From NCBI RefSeq assembly GCF_019798055.1, contig NZ_JAHOPH010000001.1:62001-126000 (forward strand): a stretch of DNA of 64,000 bases. Direction: 5' to 3'. This stretch comes from Salsipaludibacter albus (GTDB lineage Bacteria > Actinomycetota > Nitriliruptoria > Nitriliruptorales > Nitriliruptoraceae). The notes beneath the pieces were generated by a model. It was not told the origin of the DNA and ran no database searches. It saw only the letters and a list, made by a program, of their open reading frames with translations. Shown here piece after piece: positions 1-7,525 of this stretch (position 1 is its first letter; each line of letters starts with the position of its first letter). A program made the translations under genes and the position numbers.

Positions 1-80
1 GGCAAGGTCTCCGGGTCGGTGCAGGTGGTCCGCGGAACGGTACGGGCAGCATCCGCGGCCTGCCGGTCCCGCACGTCGGG
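1..80. other. window edge, no gene seen
   Basis: The first 80 bases lie downstream of the minus-strand nitrobindin-like gene. No start codon, hairpin or codon pattern supports a gene here. A gene entering from the left edge cannot be excluded. Confidence 0.5.
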
Positions 81-608
81 TCAGCCCGCCACCCGCTCCA
101 GCGACGCGGCCAGGTGGTGGGTCCGGGTCGTCACCTCCGCCGTGGTCATCCACAGGTCGTAGGTCAGCCGGTCGTCGGCGAGGTGGAAGCGACGTCGGAC
201 GTCGACGACCTCGACGGCCGAGGGGGTCCGCTGCGGCACCGCGACGACGTCCAGGACACCGTCGTGCAGCGTTCCGGCGGCCGCCTCGACCAGCCCGGTC
301 GGCTGCGCCACGACCCACTCGACGACGACCGGCCCGGCGTGCCCCGGCTCGTCCGCGTCGGCCGCGACCAGGCGGATCCAGCCCGACTCGGCGTGCAACG
401 GTCGACCATCGGACCCGCGGGTCCGCTGGACGTAGGACAGCACGGGCTTGCCGGTCACGCCCAGGACGACCTCCTCGGTGTAGTCGAAGCCGGCGATGGT
501 CGGGTAGTCGCCGTGCCCCGTCCCCCGCCAGGTCCCGACCCAGTCGGCCAACGGGCCGAGCAGGTCCCCGTGGTCCGGCGACGGAGTGGGGTGCAGGTCG
601 GTGCTCAC
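81..608 (-). CDS. FABP-family / nitrobindin-like heme-binding protein
   Basis: Small soluble beta-barrel protein of 175 residues in the FABP-like, DUF1794/nitrobindin family, which binds heme b and has been linked to nitric oxide or peroxynitrite chemistry. The diagnostic GTWRGTGHGDYPTI segment is near residue 26, followed by an F-x-Y-x-E motif. A His pair in THHLAASLER near the C-terminus fits the proximal heme ligand region. The GTG start overlaps the stop of the upstream unknown gene by four bases (GTGA), so the two are probably co-translated. Physiological role here is not shown by the sequence. Confidence 0.85.
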   Translation of the reverse strand: MSTDLHPTPSPDHGDLLGPLADWVGTWRGTGHGDYPTIAGFDYTEEVVLGVTGKPVLSYVQRTRGSDGRPLHAESGWIRLVAADADEPGHAGPVVVEWVVAQPTGLVEAAAGTLHDGVLDVVAVPQRTPSAVEVVDVRRRFHLADDRLTYDLWMTTAEVTTRTHHLAASLERVAG

Positions 609-1783
609 GGATCGTCCTGTCGTTGCCGCGGCCCGGACGCGGGCTCGTCGTCGTGCTCGGCGACGTCACGGATCGCCCGATCCAGGGCCGCCCACGGGTC
701 GAGGTCGTCCTCGTCGTCCGTCGCCGACACCGACGCGACAGGGTCGTCGTCCTCCGCCACGGGCAGGACCAGGTCGTCCGGAGGTGGGTCGTGGGCGTCG
801 ATCGCCAGGCTCCACCCGTCGGGATGCTGACCCGCGAGCCGCAGGCTCCAGCCGCCCTGCGCCGCCGACTCGTCGCCGTCGGTGCGAGGGGCCGGCGACG
901 GACCGTCGAAGACGTACCAGGACCAGTCGGACAGGTCGTCGTGGAGCTCGTCCGGGGGGCTCCACGGCTCGTGGCCGACCAGGACGCGCAGCGCCCACCA
1001 GGTCGCCGACCGACCCGCCGCACCGCCACGTCGACGCTGCAGCGCCCCGCCCGACGAGGCCGCCCAGGTCACCAGCGCCACCACGTCGGGCAGGGCCACC
1101 GGGCGCAGCCGGACGCCCGGCGCCAGGTGGGCGACGGCGGCCGGTGCAGGCCCGTCGGCCACGGCCACGTCGACCCGGCCGTCGGGAGAGGTCGCCCACG
1201 GCGCCACCAGCACCTCCCAGGCCTGCACCAACTCCGGATCGTCGATCGGCGGTCCGGGAGGTCCCGGATCCACCGCCGGCCCGACCGGGACGGGAACCGG
1301 GGCCGGGGACAGCACGTCCCGGGCGCGGTACTCGACGACCGGTGCCGGACCCTCCCAGGGGACCCGTCGGGGCGGGACGTCCAGGTGGTGCGTCTCCGCG
1401 CGGGGATCGTCCCCGAGGTCGTCGCCACGCAGGACCCGCTCCACGGCCACCGTCCCGGACACCGGGCCCGGCGGGAGCATCCCCGCCAGGTCCGTCCACG
1501 CATGGTGCTGGGCCACGACCTCGGTCAGCGGGCCCAGCGTGTGGCGGTCCTGTGCGACCAGCAGGGTGTCCACCGCCAGCTCGACGGGTGCCTCCAGCAC
1601 CAGCCGGTAGGCCGCGTAGGCCGCCGGCCCCCACAGTTGGCGCCCGGAGAACTCGACCGCGTCGAGGCACGCCCGACGCAGTGCCAGCACCTCGTCGAAG
1701 TCCCGACGCGACGCGGCGACGTCGACGGCCCGGACGAGTTCGTCGAGGTCGCCCCGGTGCACCAGTTCCGCCACGCCTGCCAT
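605..1783 (-). CDS. hypothetical protein, partner of nitrobindin-like gene
   Basis: A 392-residue acidic protein I do not recognise. The N-terminal 110 residues look helical and contain a WGPAAYAAYRLVLEAP segment. The middle is rich in Pro and Val, and the C-terminal third is rich in Asp, Pro and Trp and looks disordered. There is no signal peptide, membrane span or catalytic motif that I can see. The ATG at 1783 is chosen because the reading frame further upstream overlaps the oppositely oriented amidotransferase gene and has no family-like content. Its stop overlaps the start of the nitrobindin-like gene, so a functional link with that heme protein is an inference from coupling only. Confidence 0.7.
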   Translation of the reverse strand: MAGVAELVHRGDLDELVRAVDVAASRRDFDEVLALRRACLDAVEFSGRQLWGPAAYAAYRLVLEAPVELAVDTLLVAQDRHTLGPLTEVVAQHHAWTDLAGMLPPGPVSGTVAVERVLRGDDLGDDPRAETHHLDVPPRRVPWEGPAPVVEYRARDVLSPAPVPVPVGPAVDPGPPGPPIDDPELVQAWEVLVAPWATSPDGRVDVAVADGPAPAAVAHLAPGVRLRPVALPDVVALVTWAASSGGALQRRRGGAAGRSATWWALRVLVGHEPWSPPDELHDDLSDWSWYVFDGPSPAPRTDGDESAAQGGWSLRLAGQHPDGWSLAIDAHDPPPDDLVLPVAEDDDPVASVSATDDEDDLDPWAALDRAIRDVAEHDDEPASGPRQRQDDP

Positions 1784-1870
1784 CGGCCACCTCCGGCCCG
1801 CCAGCCTAGGTGCCGGGCGCCCACGGCTAGCATCCGCTGCGTCCGTTCGGCCGTCACCGGGAGTGCGTGC

Positions 1871-2548
1871 ATGGGGTTGCTGGTCGTCCACCACGACGAG
1901 GCGGTCGGCCTCGGTCGGCTCGCCGAACCGCTCGCCGCCCGGGACCTCGACCTGGTCCACGTCGACGCCACCACCGATGACCTCAGCGACCCCGGTGCGC
2001 ACGACGGCATCCTCGTGCTCGGTGGCCGGATGAGTGTCGCCGGTCCGCTCGAGGAGTGGGGCGAGCGCGAGCTGGACTTCCTGCGGGCGGCCGACGATGC
2101 CGACGTCCCGGTGTTCGGCATCTGCCTGGGATCGCAACTGCTCGCGCTGGCCCACGGCGGAGCGGTCGCGACCCGCGAGGAGCCGGAGGCCGCGATCGTG
2201 GCCGTCCACCGCACCGCACCCGGCCGGGACCACCCCGTCACCGCTGGCTGGCCCGACGGTGCCCCCGCCATCGCGCACCACTCCGACGAGGTGGTGCGCC
2301 TCCCCGACGAGGCCGAACAGTTGCTGCTCGGCTCGGACGGACCGACCCTGTGGCGCCTCCGCGGGTCGCTTGGCACCCAGTTGCACCCCGAGATCGACGC
2401 CGACGTGCTCGAGCGGTGGATCGACGCCGGGCTGGTCGACCTGTCGCACGTCGACACCGACGCCCTGCGCACCCGGGCCCGCGAGGCCGACCTGTTCCTC
2501 CGCGCCGCCGGCACCAGCCTGGTCCTGCGCTGGGTCGATGGGTTGTAG
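1871..2548 (+). CDS. class I glutamine amidotransferase-like protein
   Basis: A 225-residue stand-alone class I glutamine amidotransferase domain. The nucleophile elbow GICLGSQLLA puts the catalytic Cys at residue 85, and LHPEI supplies the His (172) and Glu (174) of the triad. Short stand-alone members of this family include GuaA-like amidotransferases, gamma-glutamyl hydrolases of toxic glutamyl compounds and uncharacterised paralogues, so the substrate cannot be named. The gene stands alone between two oppositely oriented or unrelated neighbours, with no synthetase or kinase partner nearby. The ATG at 1871 is the first start that keeps the conserved N-terminal beta strand. Confidence 0.85.
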   Translation: MGLLVVHHDEAVGLGRLAEPLAARDLDLVHVDATTDDLSDPGAHDGILVLGGRMSVAGPLEEWGERELDFLRAADDADVPVFGICLGSQLLALAHGGAVATREEPEAAIVAVHRTAPGRDHPVTAGWPDGAPAIAHHSDEVVRLPDEAEQLLLGSDGPTLWRLRGSLGTQLHPEIDADVLERWIDAGLVDLSHVDTDALRTRAREADLFLRAAGTSLVLRWVDGL

Positions 2549-2577
2549 GTCTTGACGGGGTCCGGGGCGGGCCGTAG

Positions 2578-2593
2578 CGTTCCGTCCGGAACG
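2578..2593. promoter_or_regulatory. inverted repeat, 6 bp arms
   Basis: CGTTCC at 2578-2583 and GGAACG at 2588-2593 form a hairpin with a 4-base loop just after the amidotransferase stop. It could be part of a weak terminator or of the leader of the next gene. No T-run follows. Confidence 0.35.
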
Positions 2594-2606
2594 GGGAAGC
2601 AAGGGG

Positions 2607-2629
2607 GTCACACGGCATCACCGTGTGAC
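2607..2629. promoter_or_regulatory. perfect 9-bp inverted repeat upstream of scyD-like gene
   Basis: GTCACACGG at 2607-2615 and CCGTGTGAC at 2621-2629 flank a 5-base centre. It lies about 107 bp before the start of the secreted beta-propeller gene, a position suited to a dimeric regulator or a leader hairpin. No family assignment is possible from the site alone. Confidence 0.5.
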
Positions 2630-2735
2630 GAGGCGTGCGCCGATCGGACGGACGCCGTCGAGCGTGGCTCACGCGTGCATCCCCGCCGGGTGACGGGCGA
2701 CGACGCCTGTCCGAACTCGCCGAAGGGGCGTACAC

Positions 2736-3770
2736 ATGAACATCAGGGCAACGCGCATCGTGGTGGCTGCGGCCGCCGCGGCACTGCTGGCGGTGCCGGT
2801 CGCGGCATCCGCGGCCGGACACTTCGCCGGGCCGGTCTTCAAGTTGGACTCGGCACCGAACGGCGACATCCTGGCGGCCGACGCCGGCGCCGGGGTCGCC
2901 ATCCTCGACGACGGGGAGCTCGACAAGACCCTGCCCGCACCGGGTGCAGCTTCGGTCGCCGCGATCGGGTCCAAGTCGTTCTGGGTCGTCACCGGTGGCC
3001 AGGACACGCTGAGCGACAGCGGCCAGGCCCTGTGGCGGGTCTCCAACGGCAAGGCCAGGATGATCGCCAACATGTTCGAGCTCGAGTCGGCCGATCCGGA
3101 CGGCTCCGGGGACGCCGACTCCAACCCCTATGACGTCGCGGCGCTGGGCGGCGGGGACGCCGCGCTGGTCGTCGACGCGGGGGGCAACAGCCTGCACAAG
3201 ATCGACAGCGACGGCAACGCCGAACTGGTGGCGACCTTCCCCGTCGAGCTGCTGTCCACCGACAACTTCAACCAGCTCGCCGGCTGCCCGCCGGTGGCCC
3301 CGTACTGCGCCACCGATGGCGCGACGCACATCCCGGGCCAGTCGGTCCCGACCAGCGTGGTCGTCGGACCGGACGGCAACTACTGGGTCGGTGAGCTCAA
3401 GGGCTTCCCGGCACCGACCGGCCAGTCCGGCGTGTGGCGGATCGAGGCGGGTGCGACCGACGTCGAGTGCGGTGTCGACCCCGAATGCGTCAAGGTGCTG
3501 GACGGCTTCACCTCCATCGTGGACCTGACCGTCGGCCCCGACGGGATGCTGTACGTCTCGGAGTTCGACGAGAAGTCGTGGGCAGCCGTGGAGATCTTCC
3601 CGAGCGAGGCCGTCGGCGGCACCCTCAACGCCTGCGACCCCGCCACGGGTGACTGCACCGAGGTCGCCACCGGCGTGCCGGAGCACACCTCCGTGGCGTT
3701 CGACAAGGCCGGCACCGCATGGGTCACGCAGCACGCCCTGAGCGGCGCCGAGGTCATCGCGCTGGACTGA
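2736..3770 (+). CDS. secreted ScyD/ScyE-family beta-propeller protein
   Basis: A 344-residue exported protein. Residues 1-27 are a classical signal peptide (Arg near the start, Ala/Val-rich core, ASAAG cleavage region). The body has repeated NHL/SMP30-like blades, for example PNGDILAAD, GPDGNYWVGEL and GPDGMLYVSEF, the pattern of the ScyD/ScyE family named after cyanobacterial scytonemin genes. Four Cys in two close pairs (around residues 185-192 and 239-245), plus a later pair, may form extracellular disulfides. Many bacteria with this family make no scytonemin, so a pigment role should not be assumed. The gene is monocistronic: a strong hairpin follows it and inverted repeats precede it. 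Confidence 0.85.
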   Translation: MNIRATRIVVAAAAAALLAVPVAASAAGHFAGPVFKLDSAPNGDILAADAGAGVAILDDGELDKTLPAPGAASVAAIGSKSFWVVTGGQDTLSDSGQALWRVSNGKARMIANMFELESADPDGSGDADSNPYDVAALGGGDAALVVDAGGNSLHKIDSDGNAELVATFPVELLSTDNFNQLAGCPPVAPYCATDGATHIPGQSVPTSVVVGPDGNYWVGELKGFPAPTGQSGVWRIEAGATDVECGVDPECVKVLDGFTSIVDLTVGPDGMLYVSEFDEKSWAAVEIFPSEAVGGTLNACDPATGDCTEVATGVPEHTSVAFDKAGTAWVTQHALSGAEVIALD

Positions 3771-3788
3771 CCACCCCCGACGACGCGC

Positions 3789-3818
3789 GACGGGCCGGCT
3801 CCACGGAGCCGGCCCGTC
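3789..3818. terminator. bidirectional hairpin terminator
   Basis: A perfect 14-bp GC-rich stem runs from 3789-3802 to 3805-3818, between the convergent secreted propeller gene and the esterase fusion gene. It is a good bidirectional terminator candidate, although only a weak T-bearing tail (GTGTCTC) follows on the plus strand. Confidence 0.75.
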
Positions 3819-3823
3819 GTGTC

Positions 3824-6097
3824 TCAGGTCTGGGGTCGTTCGCCGAGGCAGCCGTACAGGGCGTTGCGCAGCGCGACCTCGCGTGGGTCGGTGGGATTGC
3901 CGAAGCCCATCTGGTTCATGACGTAGCCATATCCCAGGCCGAGATCCGGGTCGGCGAACCCGAATGAGCCCCCCGCCCCGGCGAAGCCGTAGCTGCGGTC
4001 CGACGAGCCCAGCACGAACGACGACGACGGCCGCCCGAATCCCAACGCGAACGACAGGTCGAACCCGAGCACGATGTCCTTGCCGCCGGGCACCGAGTCC
4101 GTGACCGGTTCCGCGATCGCCTCCAACGTGGCCGGCTCCAGCCCCAGCCGGGCACCCCCGGTCGCGAACTCCCCGTAGGCCGTCCCGAGGGCGCGGGCGC
4201 TGCCCACGCCACCGAACGCCGGCAGTTCGAGCCGGAGGATGTCACGATCGTTGATGACGCGACCCATCTCCTGCATGCTGAAGGGCATGACCAGGAAGGC
4301 CTGGGCCGTCAGGCTGCCCGGTCGCATCAGTCCGGCCAGCAGTCGCCACTCCATGTCCCGGAGGTGGAACAGCCCGCGCGCGATCGGGGCATCCAGGAAG
4401 GTCGCGAGACGGTCGTCGGGCAGGTCGTCCGGGACCCCGATCAGGAAGTCGAGGCCACCGAGGGGTGCCGCGATCTCCTCGGCGAAGAACGTCCCGACCG
4501 AGCGACCGGCCGGGTCGACCCGGCGCAGCAGTTCGCCCTCGTAGAAGCCGAGCGTGACGGCGTGGTAGCCCTGCCGCGTGCCCGGCTCCCACAGCGGTGC
4601 CTGGGCCCCGAGCCGTGCCGCGAGGTCGTCGGGGTCGGCCAGGACCTCCCAGTCGAGCGGTTCGTCGAGGACGGCGAGGCCGGCGCGGTGGCCGAGCAAC
4701 TCACGGACGGTGACCCGGTCCTTGCCCTCGGCCGCGAACTCGGGCCAGGAGGTGGCAACCGTCTCGTCGAAGTCGAGCCACCCGCGGCTGTGGGCGACTG
4801 CCAGGGTCATCATCGCCATGCCCTTGGTGGTCGACCACACCGGCACCATGGTGTCCGGTCGCCACGGCCGGGTCCGTTCCGGATCGGCGTGTCCGCCCCA
4901 GAGGTCCACGACCACCCGTCCATCCTGCACGACGTGAAGGGCGGCCCCGACCTCGTCACGGTCCGCGAAGTTGCGGACGAAGACGTCGGCGACGGGGCCG
5001 AACCCGTCCTGGACGTCGCCGTGGATCCACTCGTCGGGTACGTCGGGGTGGCGAGAGCGACTGATCCGTCCCACCCTGTGGCGCTCGTCGTCGCGTCGAC
5101 CCTCGGGCACGCGTGTCGGCGGTCCCGTGGCGTCCGCGTCGAGCCACGCGGCGAGGAAGGCCACGCCCTCGGCGAGCGCGGCCCGGGCGGCCGGGGCGAC
5201 TCCCGGCACCAGCGTGAACACGTGGGGCTGGTCGACCCAGCGGGTCAGCTCGACCGCCACACCGGCCTCGGCCAGCCGCGCCGCCCAGCGGACGCCGTCG
5301 TCGACCAGCAGGTCGTGCTCGGCCACCTGCACGAGCGTCGGGGCCACGCCGGACAGGTCGTCGACGTGCCACGGCGACACCCGCGGGTCGTCGGCCGGCA
5401 GCCCGTCGAGGTACCCGGCGATCGTCGCGTCGAGCTCAGCACGGTCGAGGAACAGCGCGTCGACCAGCGTGTCGAAGGACGGTGCCGAGCAGGCCAGGTC
5501 GACGATCGGGCACACCAGCCACTGGGCCCGGAGCCGGTCGTCGCCGGCGTCGCGGCGATCCAGCGCCACCAGCGTGGCCAGGTTCGCTCCCGCGGAGTCT
5601 CCGGTCACGGCGGCCAGCCCGGTCGCCCCGAACCCCTCGCTGGCGTGGTCGAGCAGCCATGTCGTGGCGGCGACGGCGTCGTCCACGGCGGCCGGGGCGG
5701 GGTGCTCGGGCGCCTGGCGATGGTCCACCGACACGACCACGGCCCCGAGCCCCACTGCCACCTGCGAGCACCACCAGTCGTACTGGACGGCGCCGGAGAA
5801 GGTCCATCCGCCCCCGTGGAGGTGCACGACGAGTGGCGCGTCCTCGGGCAGGACGTCCGGCCGGTGCACCCGTGCTGGGATCGGGCCGGCGGCGCCCGGC
5901 ACCTCGACCTCCTCGACACGGGCGTCCCGGTGGGGCGTGCCGAACACCGCCTCGACCCAGGGTCGCACCAGCAGGTCGCCCACCGGGCCCGGCGGGACCC
6001 GGCCGCCTCGCAGCAGGTCGCGCCGCCGGTCGTCCCATTCGTCCGGACGCCCCCGCAGCCGGTCGAGTCGGGCGAGGACACGCAGTCCGGGGCGCAT
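3824..6097 (-). CDS. fusion of HSL-type alpha/beta esterase and class C beta-lactamase-fold hydrolase
   Basis: One uninterrupted 757-residue protein carries two different serine-hydrolase folds. Residues 1 to about 325 are a hormone-sensitive-lipase-type esterase: oxyanion motif HGGGW at 94-98, nucleophile GDSAG with Ser168, likely Asp262 and His292. Residues about 355-757 are a serine beta-lactamase/EstB-like domain with the SxxK motif STTK (Ser422, Lys425) and a Tyr at 511 in GYHA as the likely Y-x-N position. The linker is short and Arg-rich. There is no signal peptide, so it is probably cytoplasmic. A 3-bp gap separates it from the upstream hydrolase gene, suggesting an operon for ester breakdown. 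Substrates are unknown. Confidence 0.9.
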   Translation of the reverse strand: MRPGLRVLARLDRLRGRPDEWDDRRRDLLRGGRVPPGPVGDLLVRPWVEAVFGTPHRDARVEEVEVPGAAGPIPARVHRPDVLPEDAPLVVHLHGGGWTFSGAVQYDWWCSQVAVGLGAVVVSVDHRQAPEHPAPAAVDDAVAATTWLLDHASEGFGATGLAAVTGDSAGANLATLVALDRRDAGDDRLRAQWLVCPIVDLACSAPSFDTLVDALFLDRAELDATIAGYLDGLPADDPRVSPWHVDDLSGVAPTLVQVAEHDLLVDDGVRWAARLAEAGVAVELTRWVDQPHVFTLVPGVAPAARAALAEGVAFLAAWLDADATGPPTRVPEGRRDDERHRVGRISRSRHPDVPDEWIHGDVQDGFGPVADVFVRNFADRDEVGAALHVVQDGRVVVDLWGGHADPERTRPWRPDTMVPVWSTTKGMAMMTLAVAHSRGWLDFDETVATSWPEFAAEGKDRVTVRELLGHRAGLAVLDEPLDWEVLADPDDLAARLGAQAPLWEPGTRQGYHAVTLGFYEGELLRRVDPAGRSVGTFFAEEIAAPLGGLDFLIGVPDDLPDDRLATFLDAPIARGLFHLRDMEWRLLAGLMRPGSLTAQAFLVMPFSMQEMGRVINDRDILRLELPAFGGVGSARALGTAYGEFATGGARLGLEPATLEAIAEPVTDSVPGGKDIVLGFDLSFALGFGRPSSSFVLGSSDRSYGFAGAGGSFGFADPDLGLGYGYVMNQMGFGNPTDPREVALRNALYGCLGERPQT

Positions 6098-6100
6098 GGT

Positions 6101-7033
6101 TCAGTCCTCCGGCTCGTGGTCGACCAAGAACGTCCGGGCCAGCTCCGTGCAGGTCGCCAGCCGGTCCAGCCACGGCGCGTGGCCTGCGCGCTCGAGGACG
6201 TGCAGGTCGGCGTCGGGCAGGGCGTCCGCCAGGCGACGGGCGGTGGCTTCGTCGCCGAAGGGGTCCTCGTCACCCCACACGACCCGCGTCGGCGCCCGGA
6301 CGGCCGCGAGCCGGTCCCGTGGCACGACGTCCCGCCACCCGTCCCGGAGTGTCAGCAACGCCGCCGACGCGGCCGACTCGTGGCGCAGGGTCTCGGTGTC
6401 CCCGTACAGCGTCACCAGCCAGTCCAGGGCGGCGGCGGACATGCCGCCCTCGTCCAGTGCCCGGTCCAGGCCGAACCGCCGCAGCGTCATGTCCACGTTC
6501 CGTCGGGACATCGGGACGGCCGCCATCATGCGCCCGGCGCCGGGCAAGGCTCCGGCCCGGATCCACCACGGGGCTCGGGTTCCGGGCGTGCCCAGGCACC
6601 ACCCGAACAGCAGCAGGCGCTCGACCCGGTCCGGGTGGGCTGCGGCGCCACGCAGCGCTTCCAGCCCGCCCCGCGAGGTCGCGACGACCGCAGCGGTCGC
6701 CAGGCCCAGTTCGTCCAGCACGTCCGCGACCAGGTGGTCACCGACCGCCAGCAACCGGTCGAGATCGACCTCGCCGGGCAGCGGGTCGCTGCCACCGCAA
6801 CCCGGGCGGTCGACGAGGATGCACCGGACGTCGGGCAGGGCCGCCGCGAGGTCGGCCCAGGAGGTCCCGGCCACGCTGGTCCCGTGGAGGAACACCGCGG
6901 GCGGGCCGGACCCGACCTCCTGCACCCGCACCGTCGTCCCGACGCTCGCCAGGTCGAGCCGATGCTCGACCGGCGTGGCACCCACCTCCTCCCAGACTCG
7001 CCGCTCCGCGCCCGCGACCGCCTCCACCCCCAT
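6101..7033 (-). CDS. alpha/beta-fold hydrolase
   Basis: A 310-residue alpha/beta hydrolase. The oxyanion motif HGTS is near residue 50, the strand-nucleophile turn is VATSRGG with Ser120 (Ala rather than Gly at the first elbow position), and WGDEDPF and RAGHAPW give the likely Asp and His of the triad. A GGAGG-type ribosome site lies about 9 bases before the ATG at 7033. The gene sits 3 bp upstream of the esterase fusion gene and is very probably co-transcribed with it. The substrate cannot be predicted; lipid esters, epoxides or haloalkanes are all possible in this superfamily. Confidence 0.85.
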   Translation of the reverse strand: MGVEAVAGAERRVWEEVGATPVEHRLDLASVGTTVRVQEVGSGPPAVFLHGTSVAGTSWADLAAALPDVRCILVDRPGCGGSDPLPGEVDLDRLLAVGDHLVADVLDELGLATAAVVATSRGGLEALRGAAAHPDRVERLLLFGWCLGTPGTRAPWWIRAGALPGAGRMMAAVPMSRRNVDMTLRRFGLDRALDEGGMSAAALDWLVTLYGDTETLRHESAASAALLTLRDGWRDVVPRDRLAAVRAPTRVVWGDEDPFGDEATARRLADALPDADLHVLERAGHAPWLDRLATCTELARTFLVDHEPED

Positions 7034-7199
7034 GCCCCTCGACCTCCACCCGTGTCTCCTCCTCCATCATCGCACACCCCGGAGTCCAGTCCAACCGACG
7101 GCACGAGCGGCGGCCCCGACCTGCTCGGGAAGCCACGGATCAACGTCGAGTGTGCGGATCGCGGCCGCGGGCGACCGGGATCGGCTCACTCGACTGGTG

Positions 7200-7475
7200 T
7201 CACGCGCCGCCGGCGACGGCCGGGACGATCGAGACGGTGTCGTCCTCGGCGACCGGGGTGTCGAGGCCGTCTTGGAAGCGGATGTCCTCGTCACGCACGA
7301 ACACGTTGACGAACCGGCGCAGCTCGCCGGAGTCGTCGAGGATGCGCTCGCGCAGGCCCGGGTGGGCGTCGCCGAGGTTGCCGACCACCGTGCGGAGGTC
7401 GGAGCCGGCCACGGCGACCTGGGACTCGCCGTCGGTGAGCTTGCGGAGGGGGGTGGGGATGCGAACGGTGGGCAT
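7200..7475 (-). CDS. MoaD/ThiS-family sulfur carrier protein ending in Gly-Gly-Ala
   Basis: A 91-residue ubiquitin-like sulfur carrier. The C-terminal tail is PAVAGGA: the diglycine needed for thiocarboxylation is followed by one extra Ala. In carriers of this type (CysO, HcyS) a JAMM-family protease trims residues after GG, so this protein probably needs processing by an enzyme encoded outside the window. An AAGGA site lies about 9 bases before the ATG at 7475. It is 50 bp downstream of the threonine-synthase-like gene and shares its SAM riboswitch. Its best guess role is sulfur donor for a PLP enzyme in homocysteine or cysteine synthesis rather than for thiamin or molybdopterin. Confidence 0.85.
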   Translation of the reverse strand: MPTVRIPTPLRKLTDGESQVAVAGSDLRTVVGNLGDAHPGLRERILDDSGELRRFVNVFVRDEDIRFQDGLDTPVAEDDTVSIVPAVAGGA

Positions 7476-7525
7476 GGCGATCGTTCCTTGGCGTGGTTGG
7501 AGAGCGAATGGGTCGCGGGGGCGCG

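Noticed and set aside
2736-3770. Scytonemin biosynthesis cluster
   Set aside because: Only a ScyD-like propeller is present; no other scytonemin genes occur and the family is widespread.
4364-7309. Very long plus-strand reading frame opposite the hydrolase genes
   Set aside because: Its composition is that of an antisense shadow in GC-rich DNA; the minus strand carries intact catalytic motifs.
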